Shown one piece after another: positions 1-11,018 of a stretch of 64,000 nucleotides of DNA (the first letter of the stretch is position 1; every line of letters starts with the position of its first letter). This DNA comes from Diphasiastrum complanatum (Eukaryota; Streptophyta; Lycopodiopsida; Lycopodiales; Lycopodiaceae): assembly GCA_029204225.1 (NCBI GenBank), contig CM055092.1:72950857-73014856 (forward strand). Direction: 5' to 3'. The notes beneath the pieces were generated by a model that made no database searches, had not been told where the DNA came from, and saw nothing but the letters and a program-made list of their open reading frames with translations. The position numbers and the translations under genes were made by a program.

Positions 1-77
1 TTAATGCTTAGTACTTAATGCTACAAAATGGTGCGCCTATCTAGTGCGGAAGTGCGCTACACAATGCATTAGATTAT

Positions 78-251
78 CATCCTTCCTTATCCACTCCACT
101 CTCCTTGGATCTTCCTCTGGAGGCTTTGGATGAGATCGGTCACTGACCATATCCCTTCACCTTTCAGAAGTGTTTTTATCTTAAACTTCCACACGTGATA
201 ATTCACGCCATCAAGATTGATTGTGATCCTTGCCTGAATTGTAGTAGCCAT
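78..251 (-). pseudogene. Copia gag N-terminal stub
   Basis: Translation from the ATG at 251 (minus) gives MATTIQARITINLDGVNY and then a W-x-F-K-I-K-T-L-L stretch, the N-terminal part of a copia gag (UBN2 type). It is cut off after about 58 codons by the internal deletion at 77/78. The same start occurs at 35849 in a longer relic. Confidence 0.7.
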
Positions 252-269
252 ATTGTATCTAACGAATCT

Positions 270-281
270 GCTCTGATACCA
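270..281 (-). other. Primer binding site, initiator Met-tRNA 3' end
   Basis: On the minus strand this reads TGGTATCAGAGC, the complement of the 3' end of plant initiator methionine tRNA, the usual copia primer. It starts directly after the CA end of the LTR. Confidence 0.9.
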
Positions 282-862
282 TGCTACAAAATGGTGCGCC
301 TATCTAGTGTGGAAGTGTGCTACACAATGCATTAGATTATTGGATTTTGATACGCCAATACGAATCATAGACAATCAATCATACAATGATAGATGCAACG
401 CAAAAAACACAGTTGGATGAATAGAATGTCTTTTTGTATTTTGTTTTCTCAGAGTGAGTCGGTAGTGCATCGCGACATGGCGGCTTGACGCTCCTCTTAC
501 AATTCTATATATATTTCTTGTCTATTTTTTTGCATTCTTTCTATTGGTTTCTGGTCTATACTTATGTCCCGCCAGATAGGATTAAAAGATAGTTTAATTA
601 ATCATTACAAAAGATAATTACGCTAAACTATTAGTTAACTACGTGTCTCCTCTTGCAACGTTCCTTTACGGCTGAGCGTGACAGTTTGAAGCTTCACGTC
701 CATCAGGCCAGGATCCGATAATTAGAATCGCTCGATGGCTTGCTCATCTTGGCTGGTCTCAGCTCATGTAGGTATCCGATAGTTCGGTGTTGATGGCTCC
801 CGAACTATCGACCATTCAGGGGACTCGTCGGGAAAGGTTGATTGAGTTCACCATTTCCAACA
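282..862 (-). repeat. 5' LTR of the deleted copia element
   Basis: The block runs from TG to CA (581 bp) and lies directly against the primer site. Its ends are repeated in the truncated LTR at 19-77. It is recognisably related to the LTR at 35882-36449: both share the TGTTGGAAATGGTGAACTC start when read on the minus strand and several internal blocks. Confidence 0.8.
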
Positions 863-895
863 CTCAATAACCTAGAGAGAGCTAGAGCACCATTA

Positions 896-932
896 GGGTG
901 GTTTCAGACTAGCGGCAAGTCCCTTTTGTTGA
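896..932 (+). mobile_element. Truncated end of a Tourist-like MITE
   Basis: The stretch GGGTGGTTTCAGACTAGCGG and the bases after it, preceded by TTA, closely match the left end of the intact MITE at 61761. No matching right terminus was seen nearby, so this is a single-ended remnant. Confidence 0.6.
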
Positions 933-2000
933 GTTTATCTCCTCTATTAATCTAGTTCCATTCATGTCGCTGTAGTTTTACATAAATTATCGCACAGTCT
1001 ACATAACTACTCTATTATTGAAGACATGCAAGAGAATGGCACCCAACTTGTCGGAGTTGGCCGACTTATCGAGGAAGGCCGACTTATTGGGAAGTCTGAC
1101 TTGTCGACTCAACCGACATATCGAGGAAACCTGACTTGTCTGACATATCAACTTGTCGACTACTCTAACTTAACTGGCCACAACGACCACTAGCTCGACT
1201 TTGAATAGTTGAAGCCTTCTCACGCTCACTTCATGTACTATGCAACGACTTGGACAATGATGGGCAGCAGCCACGATCTCCTCTAGACGGCACAACGGCT
1301 CCATGCCATCTTCTTCGTACACTCATCTACACAAATGTAAATCGTATATAGATGACCATTGTAATCTAATCAACAAAGATGTAAGTGAATCAACATAGTG
1401 ATTTACAGAGAGACAGACACTATAGATGCTTTCATGCCTCGATTCTTAAGTCATTGATAGTTATTACTATCACTTAGACTAACTTCCACATGGGTTCCCA
1501 AGGGAAAGTCGGTCCCACCGTGGATATTATGTCCATGACCAGTACATAGGATACATTATACTCCTAGTCTTGGATACACGGTACTCCAGTGGTCCCATGT
1601 ATTTGGATTCTAGGCTCTTTTGTTGCCAAATTTGGCTTGTTTTCCATGATTTTGACACAAAATGGAGGGTAGAATTCAAAATCCAGCAAGATCAGATCAA
1701 TTGATTGGTTGTAACTTTGTATTTTGGATGGCATGTGGATTTGAAAAACGTTCTTGCCATTAATTTCCAATTGTGCATGGTGAAAAAAACCTAGAAATGG
1801 CTAAAATTCATGATTTTTGCTTGTTTTTTCATGAAATTGAATGGTAGGAGGTTGTTGAATCAATTGAAGCTGTGAAAAAATGAACCATAGTCTTTTGAAG
1901 CTGTCCTAGAAGTTAGAGCCAAGAATTCCAGCAATTGGGTTTGTAGGAAGTCAGAAAGTGTCAAAAATTGACCAAGGAGAAAACTGTGAGCTTAATTTCC
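933..2000. other. Intergenic / LTR-like DNA with GACTTGTCG-like short repeats
   Basis: No gene is recognised. Positions 1045-1165 carry six or more degenerate copies of a GACTTGTCG / GACTTATCGAGG motif. The right-hand end, up to 2000, should belong to the 3' LTR of the copia relic that begins at 2004 on the minus strand, but its far edge cannot be set without a second LTR copy. A 68-codon ORF at 1564-1770 lies inside this LTR-like DNA and is not supported as a gene. Confidence 0.5.
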
Positions 2001-3850
2001 AACAGTTCCCCTTAAGGTCTCGGTTGGTGCCTTCACAGTCTTCGTCAGGTTTAACAAGTTGAAAAACTTTTGGTGCTTGATACTGGGAAGAGCTTTGCTA
2101 AATATGTTTACAGCCATTTCTCTTGTGCAACAGTATTGAAGAATCACTTATCCTGAAAAATGATATTGGATTTCAATATGCTTAGACCTGCCATGAAATA
2201 TGGGATTCAAAGAGTGAAATACAGCTGATATTGTCACACAAAATGGTGGTAGTATTAAATTGAGTGTGATGCAGATCATGAAGTAGTAGTATGATCCATA
2301 TAGCTCCTTTGGAAGCTTGGCATGTTGTGATGTACTCCACTTCGATTGAAGAGAGCGCAACTAATTTCTGCCTTCTTGAGTTCCATGAGATTGGTCCCCC
2401 TACCAAAAAGAAATAGAACCCGGAAGTGGATTTTCTGGTTGAGGCATTTCCTCCCCAATCTAAGTCGGAGTAGCCTTGAAGAACCATTGGATCGATAACA
2501 TTTTCATCATAGCATAAAACGTGATCTAGACTCCCTTGAATATATCTCATAACTCTCTTTGATGCTTTCCAATGTAAGATCCTAGGATTAGACATGTATC
2601 TAGTGGGAAAGTCGACCAGTGTCCAAGTCTGGTTCATCAAAAGTGAGTTGTACTCGCCTTCCATAGCTTCTTGTCACTTCACAACATCCTTGGAGTTAGT
2701 TGCTTCGGCCAAGTACTCTGTATCTTCTGATGAAGTCCAGAATGATTGAGGTGTATGCCTCTCAAGAACTCTTCAAGTTCTCAAGGATCTTCGAACATCT
2801 TGTTCACCAGATTGGAATGGTGTCTCTTCTTGAATTTGTCCAAATTTGTTCGAGCTAGCTTGGTTTGGTATGGTGACAAGTGTTGTTGGTTGCTCTACTT
2901 CTGTAGTTGTAGCTGCAGATTCTGCAAAAGAGACATCCTGAGTGAAAGATTCTATATTGTGTAAAATAGGATGAAAGGATACAACTTCATCTGTAAATGG
3001 CTATTTGAAGTCGTAGAATGTATCTTCTTTGAAGGTTACATCCCTTGAAACAAATGCTACATTGGTGGATGGACCATAAACTTTGTAAGCTTTATGTTCA
3101 TCAGGATAACCAATGAAAATGCATTTATTTGACCTCTCGTCCAGTTTCTTCCTAAGTTGTTTAGGAACATGAGTTAAACATATACAACCAAAAATTTTCA
3201 GATGGCTGACACTAGACTTGTGTCCATGCCATACTTGATGAGGAGTTCTATTGTTAACAGCTTTTGTGTTGGATCTGTTTTGTACGTAACAGGCTGTAGC
3301 AGTAACTTCTACCCAGGACTTCGAAGGTAAGTGCGCTTGATGTAGCATAGATCCAACTAAGTTAAACAACGTTCGATTCTTCCTTTCAGCAACTCCACTC
3401 TATTGAGACGAATAGGAAGTTGTTAGTTCTCTTCGAATGTCATGCTCATCTAGATAGTCGGACATCTCATTGGAGATGTATTCATCGCCGCCATTAGTTC
3501 GGAGTGCTTTCACTTTTTAGATGTTTGGGTTTCAGTCATGGCCTTGAATTTCTTGAAGCATTCAAAGGCTTCTGATTTATACTTTATAAACAAGATTGTT
3601 GACCACCTAGAATAATCATTTATGAAAGTAATAAAGTAAAAGGATGGAGTTGGCATTGGACCACAAAGATCACTATGTACAAGATCTAATACATGCTTTG
3701 TCTTGATGCAATGTGTTTTGAAAAATCTGCCTCGGCTAGAATGTTTACCATGAATGCAAGACTCACAAAATAACGATTTCGTATCTAATGAAAGAGGGAA
3801 AGTCAATCCATCCATCCCATATCCTAAGTAAGAACTTAGAGAAATATGTA
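2001..3850 (-). pseudogene. Copia pol relic with integrase and RNase H but no RT core
   Basis: A minus-strand Ty1/copia pol relic. From the right: a pre-integrase finger (CESCIHGKH), the integrase start (HSDLCGP, F-I-N-D-Y-S-R), a decayed integrase core, and the integrase C-terminal part (3001-3369, HLKIFGC and a GYPDEHKAYKVY stretch). Then come a spacer and an ORF (2182-2664) that begins as the N-terminus of reverse transcriptase (NQTWTLVDFP) and passes in frame straight to the RT/RNase H boundary and RNase H (GYSDLDW, ALSSIEVEY). The palm with the YVDD motif is missing. It ends at a polypurine tract and 3' LTR start at 2004. The gag half and 5' LTR are absent. It is close in sequence to the plus-strand copy at 50945-52091. 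Confidence 0.85.
2005..2014 (-). other. Polypurine tract of the copia relic
   Basis: On the minus strand AAGGGGAAC stands directly before TGTTGGAAATTAAGC, the start of the 3' LTR. The same arrangement (AAGGGGGAC then TGTT) is seen at 52084-52095. Confidence 0.7.
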
Positions 3851-4139
3851 TTACATTGTCAATTTCAAATTGTCAAGGCATTACCGTCCACAAATAAGTA
3901 TGTCTGAAATAAATAAATAAATTGTGATGGTACTAGCTTTCACTTGTATCAGAAATCAAAAGAGGTGTCTATGACAACCAAGAAGAATGTGAATAGATTA
4001 GGCATCTAAAATAGCCATCCAATCATGAAGGTGACCAATTTTGAGAATGAATGTGAATAGCTCTCTATTTGGAAAATTGGTTGGTTCCTTGATTTATTTT
4101 GACTATTAGCAGGCATGATATTATGTATGTTGTTGGGGC

Positions 4140-4440
4140 AAGAAGTCAATTAGTGTCAAACCTATGGATTTCCATTGGAGAGTCGCCAAGCATTTGCCTA
4201 GTATCTCAAAGGTACATTCAATTTTGGTCTTGAATATACATCCTTAAGTGATTTGATTTTTCTAAGAATTTTGATGTGGATTGGGCAATTGTTATCAAAG
4301 ATAGATTCAATCTCTGGCTATGAAACTCATTATTCTTTTGTGCTTGAAAAGGTGAACTCTAAAAAGCAAAGTTAGTTCGTTGCTCTACTAATGAGTAGGT
4401 TGTAGATGTCAAAGCATTTGGGAAACCCAAAGTTTGAATA
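4140..4440 (+). pseudogene. Decayed plus-strand copia RT end / RNase H relic
   Basis: Pieces in shifting frames resemble the end of copia reverse transcriptase and the start of RNase H: an HWRVAKH-like stretch, D-x-D-W-A, S-x-S-G-Y and a K-K-Q then L-S-R-C-S-T-N-E segment that matches the usual KKQ...ALSTTEAEY. There are many frameshifts and stops. It is on the opposite strand to the 2001-3850 relic, so it is a separate insertion. Confidence 0.5.
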
Positions 4441-4640
4441 TTTGTTATATGAATGTACATGAGAACCAGTTTATTTTTAATGGGGAGTATTAGAAGCATA
4501 ATGATAAGCTAAGTACTCTTTGGCATTGTATTGTGAACTTGACTTTCGGAGCTTCATGGAAGTTGCCTAAACTCTAATCCCATCATTGTACTTATCATCA
4601 ATGAAGAGCGCGCAAATTGTAGAGGCTTATCTTGTGTTAT

Positions 4641-4641
<1 letters not shown>

Positions 4642-4690
<49 letters not shown>
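4642..4690. repeat. (CT)n microsatellite
   Basis: An uninterrupted CT dinucleotide tract of about 24 units. Confidence 0.95.
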
Positions 4691-4694
<4 letters not shown>

Positions 4695-4902
4695 GGATGG
4701 TATCTAATTGCAATTTATGACATTTGGACTATATGCAATGGGTTACAGTAATTTTTTTTTAAAAAGGTCTCGCACATAATATTGGTACTTTACAATACCC
4801 CTTCCAACTTTACATGGTTTTTTTTTGGACGGTCAAGATCTATCCAAAGGTATCCAACGGATATGAGCAGTTGCTTCTGATGAAGGCAAACCATCAAAAC
4901 TA

Positions 4903-5000
4903 TTAATGGCTTACAACAAAAGTAGCAATGAAGACTACGATTGCTGGTATCTGGACAGTGGCGCTACCCAGCACTTGGCATTACGTTAATATAAGCAAAT
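4903..5000 (+). pseudogene. Copia protease fragment
   Basis: Plus-strand translation gives CWYLDSGATQHLA, the active-site region of a copia aspartic protease (D-S-G-A), followed at once by a stop. No gag or integrase can be joined to it nearby, although the RNase H relic at 4140-4440 is on the same strand. Confidence 0.65.
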
Positions 5001-5555
5001 TACAAGGTGTGCTGGTATGATGTCAACTATCCACACCTCAGATGTCAATCCAAGGTGTTCTTTTCTTAGCATGCACAGGGTCCTTGTAAGCTTAAAAGCC
5101 TGCCTGTGTTGATTTTCAAAAAGCAAGAAGAGCATATCTTTTCATTACACAATCTTCTATTTTACTTCTCTTTTCTTTATGTGCAAACTTCAAAGCCAAC
5201 ACTCTAGAAGTGTTTCTTGGATTAGTGTAGGACTTCTCTGGAATCGGAAATGAACGTTGAACTGTATAAAGGACAATCTTGCAGGTTGCACACTTTTGCA
5301 CTACAACTTTTCCTGATTCACTTCAATTTTCAAGACGTGCGGTGCAGCGGCCAGCCCTTACTTAGCAAATGTTCATGGAAACTTAGAAGTTGGCACAACT
5401 TCTGGCCTTGAACGACTCAGGGGATGTGTGTTGTCCTTGTATCGAAAAGTTGCACAGCTTTGAATTGCATTGATTTCCTCTCTGGCCACCGTTAAACCTC
5501 TTTGTATCAATAGGTTGGTAATCTGAAAAACCAAGATACATACTCGCAGCAATCA

Positions 5556-5560
<5 letters not shown>
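5001..5560. other. Unassigned intergenic sequence
   Basis: Only short chance ORFs are present, such as 5116-5301 on the minus strand. No domain, RNA gene or repeat was recognised. Confidence 0.5.
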
Positions 5561-5607
<47 letters not shown>

Positions 5608-5616
5608 TCTCTCTCT
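5561..5616. repeat. Compound (CT)n-(CA)n-(CT)n microsatellite
   Basis: CT repeats to about 5589, CA repeats to about 5607, then CT repeats again. Confidence 0.95.
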
Positions 5617-5622
5617 GAGTGA

Positions 5623-5745
5623 AAGGAGATCTTGGGGAAGACACAGAACTTACAGTGAGCAAGGTCAACGCCTGCACCAATTTCTTAAGGAGATTTTGGG
5701 AAGACAGAACTTACAGTGAGCAAGGTTCACGCCTGCACAATCTCT
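5623..5745. repeat. Imperfect tandem duplication, period about 64 bp
   Basis: The block AAGGAGATCTTGGGGAAGAC through CGCCTGCACC (5623 on) is repeated from 5687 with a few substitutions and small deletions. No gene is associated. Confidence 0.85.
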
Positions 5746-6117
5746 ACTGACATATTTGCACAGATATTGGCTTAAGAGAGCCTCATTTGTGAAAGTACTT
5801 GGATATCTCGCATGTGCGCTCAGGTCACCGACGGGGCCTGCATTCTCTGACCTCCACGATGATGGGCGTGAGCAATTGAAATATCTGGTCGAGAGGCTTA
5901 CGTGTAATGGCATTATGGCATGGTAGGTTATGGGATCTTCTGGAGCCAGCCACGTTGCAATGTGGCTGATTTCAATTTGTACAAATTGGAGTGAAGTTAA
6001 ACGCCGGATTGTGGCAAACGGAGCAGCAGACCCGCACACACCCAGCCCTTCACCTTCCATGTCAATGGTGAGAAGAATGTGGTTAGAAGGTGTTAACATG
6101 CTCTCCTAGGAGCGCCC

Positions 6118-6219
6118 TTCACCCTCTTATGTCCATCTTGAGGAGAATGTATTATGAAAGAAGCCGGGTTCACCCTCTTATGTCCATCCTGAGGAGAATG
6201 TATTATGAAAGAAGCCGGG
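6118..6219. repeat. 51-bp tandem duplication
   Basis: Two adjacent copies (6118-6168 and 6169-6219) differ at one base (CATCTTGAGG against CATCCTGAGG). The second copy leads straight into the left arm of the foldback at 6214. ORFs across this stretch on both strands are by-products of the repeats. Confidence 0.9.
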
Positions 6220-6320
6220 CACAGGCCATTTTGCTCGGTTCGGCTTTTCAAAAAAATTTAGGCTCGGCCCTCCTAAATTTTTTTGGAAAGCCAAATCGGG
6301 CAGAATGGCATGTGCCCGGC
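6214..6320. repeat. Foldback: 49-bp inverted repeat with 9-bp loop
   Basis: Arms 6214-6262 and 6272-6320 pair with six mismatches out of 49, starting GCCGGGCACA and ending AAATTTAGG around a CTCGGCCCT loop. Weaker pairing continues outside the arms. A shorter foldback with the same GAGCCGGG/CTGGCTC ends lies at 11818-11874. It could be a foldback transposon or a hairpin RNA source; no transcription evidence is available. Confidence 0.85.
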
Positions 6321-6663
6321 TCCTTCCATTGCGTAATGGAGTCTTTGACTTTTTCACATGCCATTTACAAAGCATAATCAGCACTGTGGTTTTTTTTTTG
6401 GACCAATGAGAAACTGCCACATGGCAGTCTGACGCGGACTGACACGCAGTTTGACACGCGTTTGGAATGTGCTTCAGAATTTTAAAATCTTAAAAAAAAA
6501 ATCAGTGACATTTTATGCTTTTTAAAAAGCCCAAAAACTGGGCGTAATCAGCACAAAGAATCCATTACGTGCTTAGAAGGTGTTAACATGCTCTCGGAGG
6601 AGCCTCGATCGGCTCCAAAATGCATTCAGCTCGATTGACAAGACAGCTCCATAAGGCATTTAC

Positions 6664-7078
6664 TGAAGTTTCTCTTTGTAATCACACAATCAATAGCATA
6701 AATTGAAGAACACCTGAATTATCAGAAGTCATTCAACACACGAATCGCAGCAGTCACTTAGTACGTAATAGAATCATTGCATTATATTCATAATCAAAGA
6801 TATAGAATAACACATAAGTAACACCTAAGATCATATGATTGCCAAGAACGCTTTAATCATTAGTCGCTTAGTGCAGAAAAGAGAAGAACAGTAAAAGATT
6901 CATATTCTATGTACTATCATTAATTTATCTATGTGTCCGTATCCATGCCAAGATTCATATCAATATGGATTGTCCACGTCATCGATCCCATTCCTGGTAG
7001 TTCGTTGTGCCCGGTATCTTTCCTGACGGATTGTGTTCCAGCTCATCACCCGGATCTTCCCGCGGACCAAACTCAACA
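6664..7078 (-). repeat. 3' LTR of the near-complete copia element
   Basis: Runs TG to CA, 415 bp, preceded by the target duplication TTTAC. It is 97.3% identical to the right LTR outside the latter's 24-bp duplication (my count, 11 mismatches). Confidence 0.95.
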
Positions 7079-7092
7079 AATCCTCCCTCGCT
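7079..7092 (-). other. Polypurine tract
   Basis: GCGAGGGAGGATT on the minus strand lies directly before the TGTTGAGTTTGG start of the 3' LTR. Confidence 0.8.
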
Positions 7093-9947
7093 ATAGATCC
7101 TCATCCCCAAACCTTCAGTGTGCAAGCTGTGCAGCTCCCTTCCCAGTGGTTTGGTAAGAACGTCAGCTGTCATCTTTTTCGTCTAGCAATAGTGAACTGA
7201 AATTGTTTGATCCTCAATTGCATCTCGCACAAAATGATATTGTATATCAATGTGTTTAGCTCTTCGATGAGATCCACCATTCTTTGCAAAGAAAATACAG
7301 CCTTGATTGTCACTTAGTATGCTCACACAAGGAATGTCAACTCCCCATTCATTAAGCAGATTTTTCAGCCAGATGGATTCTTTGGCTGCTTGGCACAGGC
7401 TCATGTATTCAGCCTTGCTCGTGGAAAGAGCAACACTCTTCTGCTTGACACTGCCCCAACTTACTGCTCCTCCGCTCACGAGAAAGACATATCCACTTAC
7501 TGATCTTCGATCGTCTACATCGCCCGCCCAATCTGCATCAGCGTAGCCCAACAATTCATCTGCATTACAAGTATAAGTTAGTTCCCAATCACAAGTCCCC
7601 TTGAGATATCTGAGGATGCGTTTGGCAGCGACCCAGTGCAACCATCCGGGATCATTACAAAATTGGCTAACTTTGTTAACACTGTAGGCTATGTCTGGGT
7701 GAGTACACATAGCTACATACATGAGGGATCCTACGAGGTTTCTAAATGGGATCCTATTCATTCTTCTATGCTCAGCTTCAGTTTTGGGACTCATATTTGC
7801 TATGAGTACTAATCCCTTTTCGCCTGGGGTGCTGGCTGGTAGAGCGTCAGTCATATAATATCCCTTAATCATCTCACGTATATATCTTTTCTGGCTCAGT
7901 CTAGTGGTTCCATTTTCAAGATTTCTTATGATTTCCATCCCTAAGCAATGGTACACCTCCCCCAGGTCCTTAACTGCGAATTCTATGGCAAGCGCATTCT
8001 TGATCCGAGATATTTTCTCTTGGCTATTTCCTGTGATAAGGATGTCATCTACATAGATGACAAGAATCACAAGGACATCTCGCTCATTGAGTACGTATGC
8101 ACTGCTATCAGCATAACACCTTTGAAGCCCCATTCGTTGCATTTTGTTGTCAAACTTTTTGTTCCACTCTCTACATCCTTGCTTCAGTCCATAGATAGCC
8201 TTCTGAAGCCGGCAGACGAGCCCTGGCCCATCATCAAAATATGGCGGTTGAGCCATGAATATTACTTCTTTCAGGTCCCCATTCAAGAAGGCGGTTTTGA
8301 CGTCTGCTTGCCATACAATCCATCTGCATTGTGTGGCTATGTCAAGTAATATGCGAATGCTGCTAATTCGAACAACTGGCACATATGTTTCTATGAAATC
8401 GAGCCCTTCGATTTGGCTACATCCCTTGGCCACCAACCGCGCTTTAAATCTTTCAATACTTCCACCTGGTCGGACCTTTAGCTTGTAGACCCACTTGTAG
8501 CCAATTGCAGTTCTTAGAGCTGGTAGTGGAACTAGTTCCCATACTGTATTTTTGTTCATAGATTGAATCTCTTCCTCCATGGCACGTTTCCATTCAGGCC
8601 ATAAATGAGATTCCCTTGCTTGCTTCAAGTTTTGTGGCTCCAGTACCACATCATCCTTTACAGTGGTTATGTAGGCCGCATCATCAAATCTAGATGATGG
8701 TCTTCGACTTCTTCCTGATCTGCGTGGTTGAGTCAGTTCCTCATTTCTTTCTCTTCTTGCTCTCGCTCTATTAGGTTGCATCTCCTCCCTGGCCCATGCA
8801 TATTCTTCGATTGGCTGAGCCTCAGCTGGGTTGTTGCCTGATCCAGATGCCCCTTCATTTTCACGATGCACTGAACCCAGAAATATCACGTTAGATCCAC
8901 CTTGTTCCTCATCAGGTTGCGGATCAAAGTGATATTGCTCATGCTCCCTAAATTCAATGTCTCTAGTGATCACCACTTTCTTTGTGGATGGGTTGTAAAA
9001 TTTGTAGCCGACTTGGTTGGTTGGATATCCCACAAATATCCCTTTTATTGCCCGAGCATCCAGCTTCTTTCGCTTTGGTGATTGATCTACCATATCGCAC
9101 AAGCACCTGAATACTCTCAGGTGATGATATCCGGCTTCCTTCCAGTCCATAGCTCTCGAGGTGTCTTCCATTTGATTGTTTGACAAGGTGTTAGATTGTG
9201 CAGGTGAGCTGCACATGTGATGGCCTCTCCCCAAAATCCCTTTGGAAGATTCTTCTCCTGCAACATGCACCTTACCGCGTTCAACAAGATTCGATTCATT
9301 CGCTCACTTACCCCGTTTTGCTAAGGATTGTAGGGGCATGTAAATTCCCTTCTGATTCCCTCTTGCTTGCAATAGTCAGCAAATTGCTTACTCACATATT
9401 CTCCTCCATTGTCTGTCCTGAGTGCTCTAGTCATGACTTTCAAGGCACTCTTGCATTGTGCCACATATTCCCTGAAGTGATTCAGGGCCTCTGATCTCTC
9501 TTTCATGCATTTGACATGAGTGTATCTTGAGTAGTCATCTGTAAATGTGATGAAGTATCGAGCTCCTCCCAGGGAATTCACTTCAATCGGCCCACAAATA
9601 TCACTGTGGACTAGGTCCAGCACTTTTGGTGCCATCTTGTTTGCTTGTTTGACATGCGGCTTCTTCGTCATCTTTCCTTTCAGGCATATGTCACAGTCAC
9701 GACATAGCTCCACTTTGTTGATGCTGCAGTTCTGAAGCACTCCTTGGTCTGACAGTCTTTTCAGCTTTGCATAAGATGTGTGTGCCAATCTTTGGTGCCA
9801 AAGCGTGCTATCATCTTCCTCCTCAGCAATGTGAGCTTCTTCCCGTCTTTTGCTATCACTGGTTATGTTCATCTGAAACAGACTCCCCACGCCCTTTCCA
9901 GTTGCTACTACCTGTCTTGCCAATAGATTCACAAGAGCCATCTTCAA
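7093..9947 (-). pseudogene. Copia integrase, reverse transcriptase and RNase H with frame breaks
   Basis: From the right: pre-integrase segment (WHQRLAH, C-x2-C in CRDCDICLKGK), integrase (HSDICGP, FTDDYSRY, RTDNGGEY, then a stop between PYNP and QNGVSER), a frameshift near 9270, integrase C-terminus (GYPTNQVGYKFY), a basic spacer, and reverse transcriptase with GYKWVYKLK, QADVKTAFLNGDL, Q-x2-Y and the YVDD catalytic motif (IYVDDILITGN). RNase H follows with GYADADWAGD and ALSTSKAEY. One in-frame stop (7182 area) separates HYC from TKKMTADVLTKPL. It converts element RNA to cDNA and inserts it. One frameshift and two stops interrupt an otherwise complete polyprotein. The 695-codon open part (7183-9270) shows slow decay. 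Confidence 0.92.
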
Positions 9948-11018
9948 ATGCTACTTTGATCCCTGTCTTTGTTATCTTGCTCACGGATAGCAGATTTCTT
10001 GCGATCTCAGGTGCGTATAGGACACTTTTGAGCACCCCTCGTCCTTTTGGCTGAAGCTGGATTGCGACTTCTCCAATGCCGATAGAATCCACTCTAGAAT
10101 TGTTCCCCATATAAATTGAAAGGGGTGTTCTAAGCTCCTTCATCTTGAAGAAGATGCTGGGGTCATAAGTCATATGGGACGTTGCCCCTGAGTCCAGGTA
10201 CCAGGCACTCTCCTTCTCCCCATCCACGATCATGGCCTCCTCGTCACTTTCGCTGTCAACATAGTGAACTTGGTACCGCTCTTTTCTCGCCTTGGATGAG
10301 AATTTTGTGTGGGCCATGTAGGAGCATTCATCAACCATACTGTTGGCAGATTCTCCCACCTCTGAGCTTGGCTCCTCCGAAGCTACGGATACAGATTCCT
10401 TCAGCTGCATTTCTCTCAGTTTCTTCTTCAGCGGACAGCTATTGCGAGGGTCAACTCATCCTCTTTGTCATCTGCAAATTGACCTTCGATTGATGCAATC
10501 AGGGGCTCAAAGAAAGATGGTAGCCCTGCCAAGAACAGGCACGCGAGCTGCTTTTCCCATAGCAGCTAATTTTTTGGCAGTCTGCCTAAATCGCTCAGCA
10601 TATACATTGATGGCCTCCCCTTCTCCCAATTGCATGTGTGTCAACTCTCTTTGCAGCAAGATGCGCGACCCTAGTCCACTGCCTTGATACAGGTTCTTGA
10701 GTTGCGTCCAGACACCTGTGGGCGTGGTTTCCTCCTGCACCTGTGAACCCACAATGCTGCTCAACGACAAGCAAATCATTGTATAGGCTTGCATGGATCT
10801 TTCGTCAAAAGCTTGTTGTTTCTCTGTTAGTGCTGCCGTGGCTTCGCCAGTTGGTCTGGTCTCCATTCCAGCCGCGATCTGCCAGAGGGCTCTTGCAAGA
10901 GCAAGCGCATTGTCCAGGACCAGTCACCGTAATTCTCTCCCTCCAGGCGCTCTGCACTTCTAGGATCAAAGATGATCTGCCCAGTCTTCTGCGACATATC
11001 CATCCGCTCCTTGCACAA
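9856..11018 (-). pseudogene. Copia gag and protease with frame breaks
   Basis: The gag begins near 11018 (MCKERMDMSQ...), with a W-x-W-T-M-R-L-L segment and a YERF-type stretch (NVYAERFRQTAKKLAA) in the next frame (10507-10866). A short interrupted stretch leads to an acidic linker and the protease at about 10200, with AWYLDSGATSHMT and a P-x-I-A-R-N-L-L-S-V-S-K segment running into the pre-integrase part. Frames switch near 10850 and 9900, with stops near 10440-10500. I could not find the usual C-x2-C-x4-H-x4-C zinc knuckle between gag and protease, which is either deleted or absent in this lineage. Confidence 0.85.

Larger units (their letters stand above)
14..867 (-). mobile_element. Internally deleted Ty1/copia-type LTR element with target duplication
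   Basis: A minus-strand LTR element reduced to about 0.85 kb. It has a full 5' LTR (282-862), a primer site (270-281), about 170 bp of gag, and only the last 59 bp of the 3' LTR (19-77). The flanks are CTTAA (14-18) and CTCAA (863-867), a 5-bp target duplication with one mismatch, so both true ends are present and the loss was internal. The gag stub jumps directly into the LTR tail at 77/78, where the LTR and the related gag at 35.68 kb share only the bases AT. The related element at 33603-36449 shows the sequence that should follow. I infer deletion after insertion, or mobilisation of a deleted copy. Confidence 0.8.
6083..6595. repeat. Direct 23-bp repeats bracketing a 467-bp foldback-bearing block
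   Basis: The identical 23-bp sequence starting TTAGAAGGTGTTAACATG lies at 6083-6105 and 6573-6595. Between them are the 51-bp tandem copies, the foldback at 6214-6320 and two CxTAATCAGCAC copies (about 6375 and 6543). The bracketing repeats could be a long target duplication or the trace of a segmental duplication. Confidence 0.7.

Noticed and set aside
6090-6420. ORFs on both strands across the tandem duplication and foldback
   Set aside because: They are by-products of the repeated and palindromic sequence; the two strands encode similar peptides because of the inverted repeat.
7948-8349. 133-codon plus-strand ORF
   Set aside because: It is the reverse-strand shadow of the copia reverse transcriptase.
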